From contig JARWZO010000024.1 of the NCBI GenBank assembly GCA_029866325.1, forward strand, positions 62,001-126,000: a DNA stretch of 64,000 nucleotides. Reading direction: 5' to 3'. The position numbers were made by a program, and so were the translations under genes. This document shows, in pieces, positions 53,400 through 61,522 of this stretch. A model generated the notes under the pieces. The model made no database searches and was not told where the DNA came from. It saw nothing but the letters and a program-made list of their open reading frames with translations. Origin of the DNA: Fluviicola sp. GTDB lineage: Bacteria; Bacteroidota; Bacteroidia; Flavobacteriales_D; Crocinitomicaceae. Position 1 is the stretch's first letter. Every line of letters begins with the position of its first letter.

Positions 53400-55859
53400 A
53401 TGCGCTTGACCGTTTTCCTTTTTTTCTGCCTCACTGCGCTTTTGTCGTTAGCGCAACCGCCTGTTGGACAAACTCCGCCAAAAGGAGCAGCTCCGGCTAT
53501 CGGGTCATTAGATGGACAAGTATTCGACTCTATTTCGCGTAAACCAATAGAATATGTTGAGTTGCGGCTTTGCAAGCAAACCGATTCGACTGTTGTAACG
53601 GGAATTTATACGGATGAAAACGGAAAATTCGTTTTGGAGCAGGTTCCGCTTGGATCTTATTTTATCCGTGTAAATCAATCGGGATACAAAGAAAAGATCA
53701 TTCGCAACATTCAGCTTACTCAAGCAAAGCCTTTGCGCAAATTGGGAAGCATTTCCCTTGTTTCGGACGCAGCAAATATCCAAGAAATTGAAATTACTGC
53801 CGAAACACCTGTATTGCAGTCAGGCATTGACAAAAAAGTCTATAATGTGGGCGAAGATTTATCCGTTCAAGGTGGTTCTGCCAACGATGTGCTCAATAAT
53901 ATTCCATCGATTGAAGTAGATCAGGATGGAAATATCAGTCTTCGCGGTGAAGGAAATGTAACAATTTTGATTGATGGTAGACCGAGTTCACTTTCGGGTG
54001 GGAACGGAAAAAACCTCTTGTCGGGCATTCCTGCAGCCAGTATTGAACGCATTGAAATAGTAACCAATCCTTCGGCAAAATACGATCCCGACGGCACTGC
54101 CGGAATCATCAACGTGGTATTGAAAAAGAACATTCGCCTCGGTTTGAATGGAAATGTGACGCTTTCAGCTGCAACAGGTAATGCTTATACGGGATCTACT
54201 TCCATGAACATGCGCAATACCAAATTCAATGTTTTCGGGAATTACGCCTACGATTACAAAGAAGGCTACCGCAACAACTTCAGTGATTTGGATCAAACTT
54301 ATGGAGATTCCACCGTTTTCTTTGATCAGCGCCGTTATGGAACCGATTTCAGTGAAACTCACACAGCAAAAGTGGGGATGGATCTTTACCTGAAAGACCG
54401 AAACACCCTTTCATGGACTCTTTCAGGAAACCTTGGTGCGCGCGACCGCTTTGGTGATCAGGAAAATTACCGATACAACGAAAACAACGATACGGTAGGA
54501 GTTTGGAATCGTACTTCGTTTGATCCGGGCTACAACCGCAATCTTGATTTGGGACTCAATTACAGTTGGGAATTCAAAGAAGACAAAGGAACCGTTGATT
54601 GGGCGGCGTATCAATCAATCGGAAATACCACCAATGCCGGGTATTACGAACAAACCTACGATGATGCTTCTTACGGACGAAACTTGGATCAACGCTTGTT
54701 TAGTCTCGAAAAAAACAACATCACCACTCTGCAGATGGACATGGTGCGCATCATAAAAAGCAAATGGCGCACCGAAAGCGGTTTGAAGCTCATTCACCGA
54801 AACATGGGAGTTGATACGCATTCCGATTCACGTGATACGGCCGGAGTTTTTCAAGCGGATACGCTAGCGTTTTTTAATTATGAATATACCGAACGCATTT
54901 ATTCGGCTTACGGAATTGTAGGAAGAGCTATCAACAAGTGGAAATTTCAATTGGGCGTTCGTTTAGAGCAAAGTTATCAGGAACCGAATTTGGTTTCTAA
55001 AAACGAATCGTATTCCAACAACTATTTCAATGTGTTTCCTTCAGGACACATTCGCTACGAGATTAAAAAAGGAGCCGAATTATCACTTGGATACAGTAAA
55101 CGCATCAACAGACCATCATCGGACAACCTGAATCCGTTTACCAGTTATGCCGATCCGTACAACCTGCGTCGCGGAAATCCGGCGTTGCGCCCTGAATACA
55201 TTCACTCAGTTGATTTCAGTTTCGATTACACGCAAAAGAAATGGTCGGTAACCGCTTCGGCTTACCAGCGCTATTCGTTAGAAGTCATTCAACGTGTAAA
55301 AGTGTTTTATGCCGATGGAACTTCTGCCGGAACATTTGCCAACATCAACAGCAGCACTAGTTCTGGCGGAGAATTGGTCTTTCAGTTTCGTCCTTTGCCA
55401 ATTTGGCGAAATACGGTATCGGCCAACGGAAATTATGTCATTTACAAAGATGACAATCCGTCAGCTAACTGGAATCGTCAGGGATTCATTTGGGGCTTGA
55501 AGTATTCTTCTTCCATCGAATTGTGGAAGCGGTCCCTCATATTGCAGGTCAACGGTCGTTACAACGCACCTTCAATCACAGCACAAGGCCGTATGCAGCC
55601 ACGCGGTTCTGTTGAGTTCTCTGCTGAAAAATCATTTAAGGAAGGAAAATGGGCTATAGGCACGCGTGTTTCCGACATTTTTAACACGCAAGGGTTTAAC
55701 TTCGAGGTAGAACAACCTACCATTGTACAGCGCTCCGAATTCAAATGGTTAACACGTCGTGTCTTCATCACATTGCGTTACAAATTCGGTCGAAGCGATT
55801 TCACGGATCGTAAAAGACCGGGCGACCAACCAAGTGGAGGTGGAGGCTTCGATTTTTAA
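53400..55859 (+). CDS. TonB-dependent receptor / outer-membrane beta-barrel family protein
   Basis: 819 residues with a signal peptide (MRLTVFLFFCLTALLSLA, then Q). A carboxypeptidase-regulatory-like domain covers about 38-125 (GSLDGQVFDSISRKPIEYVE, YTDENGKFVLEQVPLGSYFI). The plug has VLNNIPSIEVDQDGNISLRG, NVTILIDGRPSSLSGG and IEIVTNPSAKYDPDGTAGII, as in the Bacteroidota outer-membrane barrel family often lacking a TonB box. The long barrel follows; the C-terminus GRSDFTDRKRPGDQPSGGGG is Gly/Pro-rich and extends past the barrel. It ends the MarR operon. An uptake or export role in the outer membrane is unknown. Confidence 0.88.
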   Translation: MRLTVFLFFCLTALLSLAQPPVGQTPPKGAAPAIGSLDGQVFDSISRKPIEYVELRLCKQTDSTVVTGIYTDENGKFVLEQVPLGSYFIRVNQSGYKEKIIRNIQLTQAKPLRKLGSISLVSDAANIQEIEITAETPVLQSGIDKKVYNVGEDLSVQGGSANDVLNNIPSIEVDQDGNISLRGEGNVTILIDGRPSSLSGGNGKNLLSGIPAASIERIEIVTNPSAKYDPDGTAGIINVVLKKNIRLGLNGNVTLSAATGNAYTGSTSMNMRNTKFNVFGNYAYDYKEGYRNNFSDLDQTYGDSTVFFDQRRYGTDFSETHTAKVGMDLYLKDRNTLSWTLSGNLGARDRFGDQENYRYNENNDTVGVWNRTSFDPGYNRNLDLGLNYSWEFKEDKGTVDWAAYQSIGNTTNAGYYEQTYDDASYGRNLDQRLFSLEKNNITTLQMDMVRIIKSKWRTESGLKLIHRNMGVDTHSDSRDTAGVFQADTLAFFNYEYTERIYSAYGIVGRAINKWKFQLGVRLEQSYQEPNLVSKNESYSNNYFNVFPSGHIRYEIKKGAELSLGYSKRINRPSSDNLNPFTSYADPYNLRRGNPALRPEYIHSVDFSFDYTQKKWSVTASAYQRYSLEVIQRVKVFYADGTSAGTFANINSSTSSGGELVFQFRPLPIWRNTVSANGNYVIYKDDNPSANWNRQGFIWGLKYSSSIELWKRSLILQVNGRYNAPSITAQGRMQPRGSVEFSAEKSFKEGKWAIGTRVSDIFNTQGFNFEVEQPTIVQRSEFKWLTRRVFITLRYKFGRSDFTDRKRPGDQPSGGGGFDF

Positions 55860-55881
55860 ATCTTCATTCTGTTTCTCATTC

Positions 55882-55909
55882 TCATTCTGATTCTTAAAAC
55901 TCAGAATGA
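55882..55909 (+). terminator. Weak hairpin after the MarR operon
   Basis: TCATTCTGA and TCAGAATGA pair over nine bases with a ten-base loop, 23 bases after the TonB-receptor stop. No T-run follows, so it is a weak transcript-end candidate. Confidence 0.45.
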
Positions 55910-55936
55910 AAATCGGAAATAAAATGATTCGTCTCG

Positions 55937-56068
55937 TTAATTCGACAAAGTGCCTACAGCGTGCTCGGCAGGCTGTTTTGGAACAAGGTGTTGTCCCAAA
56001 CGAATGAGCGCTTTATCAAACGGACTCTTGTCGTTTTTTTTGATCGGGTTGTTTTTACGTGTTTTCAT
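55937..56068 (-). CDS. Possible 43-residue basic peptide
   Basis: An ATG at 56066-56068 opens 43 codons ending at TAA (55937-55939). The peptide begins MKTRKNNPIKKNDKSPFDKA and continues with LIRLGQHLVPKQPAEHA, basic and possibly amphipathic. It is too short to judge by coding statistics and has no visible promoter. The gene-free stretch 55860-56512 otherwise holds the hairpin before it and the inverted-repeat element after it. It may be chance. Confidence 0.3.
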   Translation of the reverse strand: MKTRKNNPIKKNDKSPFDKALIRLGQHLVPKQPAEHAVGTLSN

Positions 56069-56176
56069 GACGGATATTTTTATGGAAAATAGTCAAGAAC
56101 TGTGCCTTTTTTAGTAACGTTGATTTGCAGGTTGGTTTCACTGATTTGGAGGTAATAAAAAGGATTTAAAAGTATT

Positions 56177-56444
56177 TAACGTGAATTCGGGATAAGAATT
56201 CCAGTCAGAATTCATAAAAGTGTTTGTATGCAAGGCGAATTACTGAGAGATAGCGGGCTATCTCAAAGAAATTCAACGAAGTAGACGAATGCTTTTAGGG
56301 ATAGCGTTTTAATATTGTCACTTGAAAACACTAATCTTCTTCCTGAAAACCGCATCAACATATCCCGATATGCTGTTAAGGTTTTCAGTCGAATCTCAGC
56401 ATTTTCAAGCGATCTGACGAAATTCTTATCCCGAATTCACGTTA
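56177..56444. repeat. 268-bp structured element with perfect 24-bp terminal inverted repeats
   Basis: TAACGTGAATTCGGGATAAG plus AATT at 56177-56200 is repeated exactly in inverse at 56421-56444. Inside are two strong hairpins: 56247-56264 (GAGATAGC, GG, GCTATCTC) and 56343-56388 (ends CTGAAAACC / GGTTTTCAG). No open frame of useful length is present and no clear target-site duplication was seen. The layout suggests a MITE or other non-autonomous element, or possibly a structured RNA gene. It ends 15 bases before the helicase promoter. Confidence 0.75.
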
Positions 56445-56458
56445 TTTCATCATTCATG

Positions 56459-56489
56459 TTGACTATTCCTTAAAAGAACACTAATTTTG
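56459..56489 (+). promoter_or_regulatory. Promoter of the DEAH helicase gene
   Basis: TTG (56459-56461), 20 bases, TAATTTTG (56482-56489), a full -7 match, 24 bases before the ATG at 56513. Confidence 0.6.
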
Positions 56490-56512
56490 TACCCCTTAAT
56501 TAGCATCATTAT

Positions 56513-58039
56513 ATGATAGACTCTGAATTGTTCGAGGCAAAAAAATTATACCCGTTTCAGGAAAAAACAGTTGCCATAATCATGGACGAACTGGAGAAAA
56601 ATGGTGCAGACTTTAACTTGCTGTTTCAACTGCCTACGGGTGGTGGAAAAACCGTTATCTTCTCGGAAGTAGCGCAGCAGTACATTCAAAAACACCAGAA
56701 AAAGGTGTTGATTCTCACCCACCGGATCGAGTTATCGGTTCAAACATCGCGTCAGCTTTCAGCCATTGGCATTGCCAATAAGGTGATTAGCAGTGAAGTA
56801 AAAAACCTGGTAGACGAAGATCATTACCCATGTTACATCGCCATGGTGGAAACGCTTAACAACCGTTTGCAGGAAGATGAAAATTTTGTTGACGGCGTAG
56901 GATTGGTGATTGTAGATGAAGCCCACTACAATAGTTTCCGAAAAATTTTCCAATACTATGCTGGAGCCAACATCTTAGGAGTAACAGCTACACCGCTTAG
57001 TTCCAACAAAACATTACCGCTCAACGATCATTACAACAAGCTCATTGTTGGTGAAAGTATTTCTTCACTTATCAACGGCGGTTATTTGGCCGATGCCGAA
57101 ACATTTACCTATGATGTAAACCTTCACGGACTTAAAATCGGTTCCAACGGAGATTTCACCGTAAGCAGTAGTGAATTGGTTTACGGGAACTACTTTATGC
57201 AGGAAAAACTCTTGTTTGCGTATGAAGAAGTGGCAGTTGGTGATAAAACCCTGATTTTTAATTCCGGTATCGAAACCTCATTGCGAGTAGAAGAAACCTT
57301 TAAAAAACGTGGTTTTAAAATTCGTCACCTCGATTCTACCTTTAGCGATAAAGACCGTAAAGACGTCCTACATTGGTTCAAACACACCAAAGATGCCATT
57401 TTGACTTCGGTCGGAATTTTGACAACCGGTTTTGATGAACCAACGGTAGAAACGATTATTCTGAATCGCGCGACGCGCTCGTTGACCTTGTATCATCAGA
57501 TGATTGGTCGTGGATCGCGCCGTTTACCTAAGAAAGACAAGTTTAAGTTAATCGACCTTGGTAACAACGTTCGTCGTTTCGGAATTTGGCAAGACTATAT
57601 CAACTGGCACGATGCATTCCGTTTTCCGGATCGTTTCCTTGAATCGCGCTTATCTGAAGACGACGATTTGGAATTTGAAGTAGAATTTGAATTCCCGAAA
57701 CACATGGAAGAGTTGGTAGACACCAATTTCCTCGAATCATTCAGCATGCGCGATGTTTATTATGAATGCCTCGACAATGGCGATAAGGGCAAACAGGCAG
57801 TTGATATGTCGTTGAAGAACCATTGTGAGGGTATTGCTCGTATGACCAATGATTTTGAACGTGCGTTGAAAGTACAGGAAGCCTTGCAAGAGCACATTGA
57901 GCATCGATTAAAGATGTACACCAAGTGCATAGCCAAAAGCACACCGAATTATTTCAAATACCTGATGGAAACCTACAACCGTCAATTGCGCCAGGAATTG
58001 CGCATGGCTTTGGATGATATCGAAGAAAACGATAATTGA
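56513..58039 (+). CDS. DEAD/DEAH-box superfamily 2 helicase
   Basis: 508 residues. Walker A is PTGGGKT at residues 41-47, the DEAH box is at 135-138 (VIVDEAHYNSF), motif III is VTATPL, and motifs V/VI are ILTTGFDEPTVETIILNRAT and YHQMIGRGSRR. The N-terminal Q-like motif (PFQEKTV) and the two RecA folds fit the UvrB/Ssl2-type restriction-helicase branch of SF2. The last 150 residues are acidic and helical without a known domain. No nuclease or methylase partner is adjacent. It probably remodels DNA or RNA in the cytoplasm; the specific role is unknown. Confidence 0.9.
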   Translation: MIDSELFEAKKLYPFQEKTVAIIMDELEKNGADFNLLFQLPTGGGKTVIFSEVAQQYIQKHQKKVLILTHRIELSVQTSRQLSAIGIANKVISSEVKNLVDEDHYPCYIAMVETLNNRLQEDENFVDGVGLVIVDEAHYNSFRKIFQYYAGANILGVTATPLSSNKTLPLNDHYNKLIVGESISSLINGGYLADAETFTYDVNLHGLKIGSNGDFTVSSSELVYGNYFMQEKLLFAYEEVAVGDKTLIFNSGIETSLRVEETFKKRGFKIRHLDSTFSDKDRKDVLHWFKHTKDAILTSVGILTTGFDEPTVETIILNRATRSLTLYHQMIGRGSRRLPKKDKFKLIDLGNNVRRFGIWQDYINWHDAFRFPDRFLESRLSEDDDLEFEVEFEFPKHMEELVDTNFLESFSMRDVYYECLDNGDKGKQAVDMSLKNHCEGIARMTNDFERALKVQEALQEHIEHRLKMYTKCIAKSTPNYFKYLMETYNRQLRQELRMALDDIEENDN

Positions 58040-58065
58040 TTGATTTTAAAATTGTAATTATTGTG

Positions 58066-58094
58066 GGGCTGCGATTTATCGCGGCCCTTTTGTT
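58066..58094 (+). terminator. Rho-independent terminator after the helicase gene
   Basis: GGGCTGCGA (58066-58074) and TCGCGGCCC (58079-58087) pair over nine bases with one G-T and a TTTA loop, followed by TTTTGTTT. Confidence 0.82.
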
Positions 58095-58097
58095 TGT

Positions 58098-58129
58098 GTG
58101 TGGGCGTGGGACGCATCCCGCGCCCACAC
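58098..58129. repeat. GC-rich 14-bp-stem hairpin between convergent genes
   Basis: GTGTGGGCGTGGGA and TCCCGCGCCCACAC pair fully with one G-T around a four-base loop CGCA. It is far more GC-rich than its surroundings and sits between convergent genes. It may serve as a transcript end for the lipoprotein gene or be a dispersed palindrome. Confidence 0.65.
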
Positions 58130-58145
58130 AATATAATTTATCATT

Positions 58146-58778
58146 TCAATAATTCAACAGCAATTCCACCGTATCGAACGGTTGTGTGACAATTGATTTT
58201 GGTCCGTTAATTGGTGTGTTCAATACCCAATAATAATAGCTGTAGGTGGTGTTTCCATCATTAATACAATAAATAGTGGTATCCACGGCACCATACAAAA
58301 ACTGTTCGCCACCATAACAGCATTCCTCACAGCCGTTTTTTCCGTTTTGACGGATATACTTCAATTCATCTGCCGCATCGGGCATTAGGTTCACAAAACG
58401 CAGCTTTACCCATGATTTGGCCGTTGTGGATACATTACGAAAGTTTGTTTCGGTAGTGCTCAAACTTTCGGCAGTAAAATTGCTGGTTGCTCCAAAGTAT
58501 TGATTCTTGGAAACGATAATCGCGTATTGTTCTATTTTATCCCTGTCAAACGTAAAGGAATATTTTCCGTCGCTGCCTGTTGTAACAGTTCCGATGAGCT
58601 GACTTGGGGTAGAAGAACCTACCGGAGTACCGTATAATTGCACCGTTGCCCCCGAAAGTGGTTGTGAATAACTTCCATCTGTAACAATTCCTTCAACTGT
58701 GTAAGAGATCTTTTTTTTCTTGCATGCCCCAAGGCTCACAGAAAGCAGTAAAATCAGCGCAAAGACAGTGTATTTCAT
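58146..58778 (-). CDS. Lipoprotein with carboxypeptidase-regulatory-like domain
   Basis: 210 residues with a lipoprotein signal (LGAC at Cys19, then KKKKISY). Residues about 27-100 are a CarboxypepD_reg-like beta-sandwich (YTVEGIVTDGSYSQPLSGAT, GTVTTGSDGKYSFTFDRDKI). The rest is strand-rich with a cysteine cluster (GKNGCEECCYGGEQFLYG) that could form disulfides or bind a metal. It has no obvious partner and is transcribed convergently with the helicase. Function unknown. Confidence 0.78.
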   Translation of the reverse strand: MKYTVFALILLLSVSLGACKKKKISYTVEGIVTDGSYSQPLSGATVQLYGTPVGSSTPSQLIGTVTTGSDGKYSFTFDRDKIEQYAIIVSKNQYFGATSNFTAESLSTTETNFRNVSTTAKSWVKLRFVNLMPDAADELKYIRQNGKNGCEECCYGGEQFLYGAVDTTIYCINDGNTTYSYYYWVLNTPINGPKSIVTQPFDTVELLLNY

Positions 58779-58906
58779 GGTACTATTAATTTCGATTTAA
58801 AGATACAATAAATCTAATTCACGATAATTACAGGGAAATAAGTAATAGAATCATTACGATCAACAGCTAATTGTTATTAAAAAAAACAATCATTTTTTAA
58901 CAATTA

Positions 58907-58938
58907 TTGTGGTAGGTTTAAAATTGATGCTATATTCG
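58907..58938 (+). promoter_or_regulatory. Promoter of the small membrane-protein cluster
   Basis: TTG (58907-58909), 21 bases, TATATTCG (58931-58938), one base off consensus, 26 bases before the ATG at 58964. Confidence 0.5.
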
Positions 58939-58963
58939 TCGCTGTAACTCAAAACTTAAAATT

Positions 58964-59350
58964 ATGTCAGAAACTTTAGACACAAACGGAGGAGCTCCTC
59001 AAGGTAAAGGACAAGCACTAACAGGATTTATCCTTGCATTGGTGGCTTTAGTATTAGCACCGATAATCGCTGGTATCGCAGCAACAATGATTGTTACTGG
59101 CGGTAGCGGCTGGTTAATGTATGTATGGGATGTTCTTGCAGTAGTAAGTATTATCCTTTCAGGAATGGGTATGTCTAAACTTGGTAAAACAGGTGGTAAA
59201 AAAGGTCTTGGTATTGCAGGTCTTATCATCGGTATCGTTGCCTTAGTTTGGTGTATCATGTTAACTCTTGGTTTGAGTGTTGCTGATGCTGGTATGGATG
59301 CAGCAGGTGGTGATTTGCAAGAATTGCGTAATGAATTAGATAACATGTAA
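58964..59350 (+). CDS. Small DUF4190-like membrane protein
   Basis: 128 residues. Three hydrophobic helices at about 18-44, 49-68 and 80-104 are rich in Gly/Ala/Ile/Val, and the middle loop has GMGMSKLGKTGGKKGLGIAG, like DUF4190 membrane proteins. A short acidic tail ends the protein (LQELRNELDNM). It is first of seven small membrane-protein genes, with its own promoter and terminator, so it is probably expressed separately from the next ones. Function unknown. Confidence 0.75.
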   Translation: MSETLDTNGGAPQGKGQALTGFILALVALVLAPIIAGIAATMIVTGGSGWLMYVWDVLAVVSIILSGMGMSKLGKTGGKKGLGIAGLIIGIVALVWCIMLTLGLSVADAGMDAAGGDLQELRNELDNM

Positions 59351-59370
59351 TTCAATGTTATAAGTAATCA

Positions 59371-59398
59371 AAAGGCTGCCTTTGGTGGCCTTTTTTGT
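59371..59398 (+). terminator. Rho-independent terminator after the first small membrane gene
   Basis: AAAGGCTGCC and GGTGGCCTTT pair over ten bases with two G-T pairs around TTT, followed by further T. Confidence 0.85.
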
Positions 59399-59450
59399 TT
59401 TATACAAGAGCCGTTTTAAAATTGTTCCTTTCATTATCGTTTCTCTTTTT

Positions 59451-59458
59451 TATATTTG
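59451..59458 (+). promoter_or_regulatory. Putative -7 element of the three-paralogue group
   Basis: TATATTTG fully matches TAnnTTTG, 21 bases before the ATG at 59480. The nearest TTG is 26 bases upstream, longer than usual. Confidence 0.45.
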
Positions 59459-59479
59459 AAACAACCAAAAACAATAATC

Positions 59480-59986
59480 ATGTCAGACGTATTAGATCAA
59501 ACCTACGAGCAAGGGCCGGCAAAACGCCCGATGTTTCTAAAAGTGTTATGCATTTTAACCTTTGTAAGCTGCGGACTATCATTTATATCCTCTATTTATG
59601 GATTACTCACCGTGAAACAAAGCGAAGAGGCTATGAAAATGGTGATGAATATCCAGCAAAATAATGATATGCCTGAGATAGTGAGTAGTATGCAGGAAGG
59701 GCTTTCCAAAATCATGGAATGGACAACCACATCTTATTACCTAGCATTAGGAAATGTTGTTATTTGCTTGGCAGGTGCATTATTGATGTGGCGTCTTAAA
59801 AAACCGGGATACTTCATTTACATCTTTGGTCAGATTTTGCCGTTTATTTCGTTGGTTGGAATGTATTCTGCCGTTCAAGACATTCCAATTCTTGGCTTTT
59901 CGATGATTATCGGTGGTATTTTTTCTGCTATTTTCGCCATTGCGTTCATCATTATGTACGGATTGAACGTTAAACACATGCGTTAA
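59480..59986 (+). CDS. Tandem-paralogue four-helix membrane protein, copy 1
   Basis: 168 residues from the ATG at 59480; an upstream in-frame start at 59456 overlaps the -7 element and is rejected. Four helices are visible. The signature shared with the next two genes is RPMFLKVLCILTFVSCGLSF near residue 18, LLMWRLKKPGYFIYIFGQIL in the middle and IIMYGLNVKHMR at the C-terminus. Between helices 1 and 2 lies a 45-residue Met/Glu-rich soluble loop, missing or different in the others. It is eight bases before copy 2. No named family is recognised. Confidence 0.8.
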   Translation: MSDVLDQTYEQGPAKRPMFLKVLCILTFVSCGLSFISSIYGLLTVKQSEEAMKMVMNIQQNNDMPEIVSSMQEGLSKIMEWTTTSYYLALGNVVICLAGALLMWRLKKPGYFIYIFGQILPFISLVGMYSAVQDIPILGFSMIIGGIFSAIFAIAFIIMYGLNVKHMR

Positions 59987-59994
59987 TTCGTTCT

Positions 59995-60444
59995 ATGCAA
60001 GAAGATGACTTTTTGGATCAGCTAGGGACCGAGAAATACTATGATCGTCCTTTGTTTTTGAGCTGCCTCTGTATTTTAACATGGGTGGGTTCGTGGTTCA
60101 TTTTGCTCTATTATGCTATTCGAGTTGGTAAGTTAAATTCAGGAGAGGGAGAACTTTTTGTGCCCGACAACTTGAAAATGGAGTATATGCTCATGAAAGT
60201 CAGCATCGTAACACCGGTGATTAGTGGTTTCGGAGCATATTTGATGTGGCACCAACGTCGTGGAGGTTTATTCGTTTATGGTTTTGCACAGTTACTGCTG
60301 AGTGTTTTCGGATTGTTTGTTTATCTAGTGAATAAACCATTAGATGTTCCGACAACTTATTATTTCACCGCCTTCTACGTGGCGCAATTAGGGTTTATCG
60401 TCTTGTATGCCCTGAATTGGAAAGTATTGAATAACACACGATGA
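59995..60444 (+). CDS. Tandem-paralogue four-helix membrane protein, copy 2
   Basis: 149 residues. The same plan as copy 1: RPLFLSCLCILTWVGSWFIL, AYLMWHQRRGGLFVYGFAQL and GFIVLYALNWKVLNNTR, all at equivalent positions. The N-terminal tail is acidic (MQEDDFLDQLG). It starts eight bases after copy 1 and its stop overlaps the start of copy 3 by four bases, so the three are translated from one message. Function unknown; a membrane complex of the three is possible. Confidence 0.8.
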   Translation: MQEDDFLDQLGTEKYYDRPLFLSCLCILTWVGSWFILLYYAIRVGKLNSGEGELFVPDNLKMEYMLMKVSIVTPVISGFGAYLMWHQRRGGLFVYGFAQLLLSVFGLFVYLVNKPLDVPTTYYFTAFYVAQLGFIVLYALNWKVLNNTR

Positions 60445-60905
60445 TGGATGAATTAGATATTATAGATGAATTAGAAGTAAATGTTGCTCCGAAACGATCA
60501 AATTTTTTGATGGTTTTGTGCATCCTTACTTGGGTGGGTAGCGGACTTGCGATCCTAGTATATGGCTATTTGTACCTGATAATGGGGCAGATGTTTAGAG
60601 CTTTGCAAGCATTTGGCGGAGACAGACCTAAAGAACTGAATTGGGTGATGTGGAACTACCTGATTAGTGCGATTGCTCCGGTTTTTTGCATCGTTGGTGC
60701 GGTACTTATGTGGAAGCTGAAACGGTTAGGGTTTTATATATACCTGCTAGGACAGTTACCACCGATTTTATTCAGTTTTTATACTTGGCTGGTAATAGCG
60801 GGTAAATACAATTCAGAATCGCTCTTTTTTGCAGTTCTTCTGAACATTATTCCGATAGGATTTATTGTGATGTATGCGATTAACATTCGTCAAATGAAGA
60901 AGTAA
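60441..60905 (+). CDS. Tandem-paralogue four-helix membrane protein, copy 3
   Basis: 154 residues (two adjacent ATGs, 60441 and 60444). The shared signature appears as RSNFLMVLCILTWVGSGLAI, VLMWKLKRLGFYIYLLGQLP and FIVMYAINIRQMKK. The N-terminal tail is again acidic (MMDELDIIDELEVN). Four helices. It overlaps copy 2 by four bases. Divergence among the three copies is high outside these blocks, so the duplication is old and all copies are kept under selection. Confidence 0.8.
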   Translation: MMDELDIIDELEVNVAPKRSNFLMVLCILTWVGSGLAILVYGYLYLIMGQMFRALQAFGGDRPKELNWVMWNYLISAIAPVFCIVGAVLMWKLKRLGFYIYLLGQLPPILFSFYTWLVIAGKYNSESLFFAVLLNIIPIGFIVMYAINIRQMKK

Positions 60906-60933
60906 ACTTCGCGCTGAAGGCAAACAATTTTGA

Positions 60934-60941
60934 TATATTTG
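60934..60941 (+). promoter_or_regulatory. Putative -7 element before the gene at 60974
   Basis: TATATTTG fully matches the -7 consensus, 33 bases before the ATG. No clear -33 element. Confidence 0.4.
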
Positions 60942-60973
60942 AATTTCTAAACAAAACTTAATTACACATTATT

Positions 60974-61444
60974 ATGGGATCTTTAGCTGTTGCACCGTTA
61001 TTATTAATATTTGTTATCCTTGCCGGGTTTATCGTTCTTTATGTCTTTTATCTGAAAAACCTACAGGATTTACTCAAAGAAGTGAGTGACCATAACCGTC
61101 AGGTTCCGGCTGTAAATGTTTGGCTAATGTTTATCCCATTATTTAATATTGTTTACCCGTTTATCTTGTATCCTAAAATCAGCGAATCTATTCGGTTGGA
61201 ATTCGAGGAAAGAAATGAGTATCAAGAGGGTGATTATGGAAAAGGATTAGGTATTACACTTGGGGCGATTGGGGCAGTTGGGATACTACCGATTCCTCAA
61301 ATGATTAAATCGCTTATCGGATTAGGTAATTTGGTGATATTAATAGTTTTCTGGGTGAAAATGGCTGAGTTCAAAAACAAATTACGCTCTATGCCGAAAG
61401 GTGATGGTGTTCGTTTATCAGGTCGTGCAGATTTGCTGGATTAG
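60974..61444 (+). CDS. Small membrane protein, unrelated to the tandem copies
   Basis: 156 residues with helices at about 7-28, 46-66, 92-112 and 117-135. After helix 1 comes LKNLQDLLKEVSDHNRQVPA and then VNVWLMFIPLFNIVYPFILY, a pattern of small Bacteroidota membrane proteins with a domain like DUF4234 in plan. It does not carry the signature of the three paralogues. The C-terminus is short and charged. A terminator follows at 61471. Function unknown. Confidence 0.7.
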   Translation: MGSLAVAPLLLIFVILAGFIVLYVFYLKNLQDLLKEVSDHNRQVPAVNVWLMFIPLFNIVYPFILYPKISESIRLEFEERNEYQEGDYGKGLGITLGAIGAVGILPIPQMIKSLIGLGNLVILIVFWVKMAEFKNKLRSMPKGDGVRLSGRADLLD

Positions 61445-61470
61445 AACAATCACTCATGCGAAATAATATA

Positions 61471-61496
61471 AATCGGGTGGTTGCTCGATTTTTTTT
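61471..61496 (+). terminator. Rho-independent terminator after the gene at 60974
   Basis: AATCGGG (61471-61477) and CTCGATT (61484-61490) pair over seven bases with one G-T, followed by six T. Confidence 0.75.
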
Positions 61497-61522
61497 ATCT
61501 TCACCGCTCAAAATAGTATAAA

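Noticed and set aside
56177-56444. Transposon-borne cargo or insertion sequence with its own transposase
   Set aside because: No open frame long enough for a transposase lies between the arms, so I call it a non-autonomous element or structured region only.
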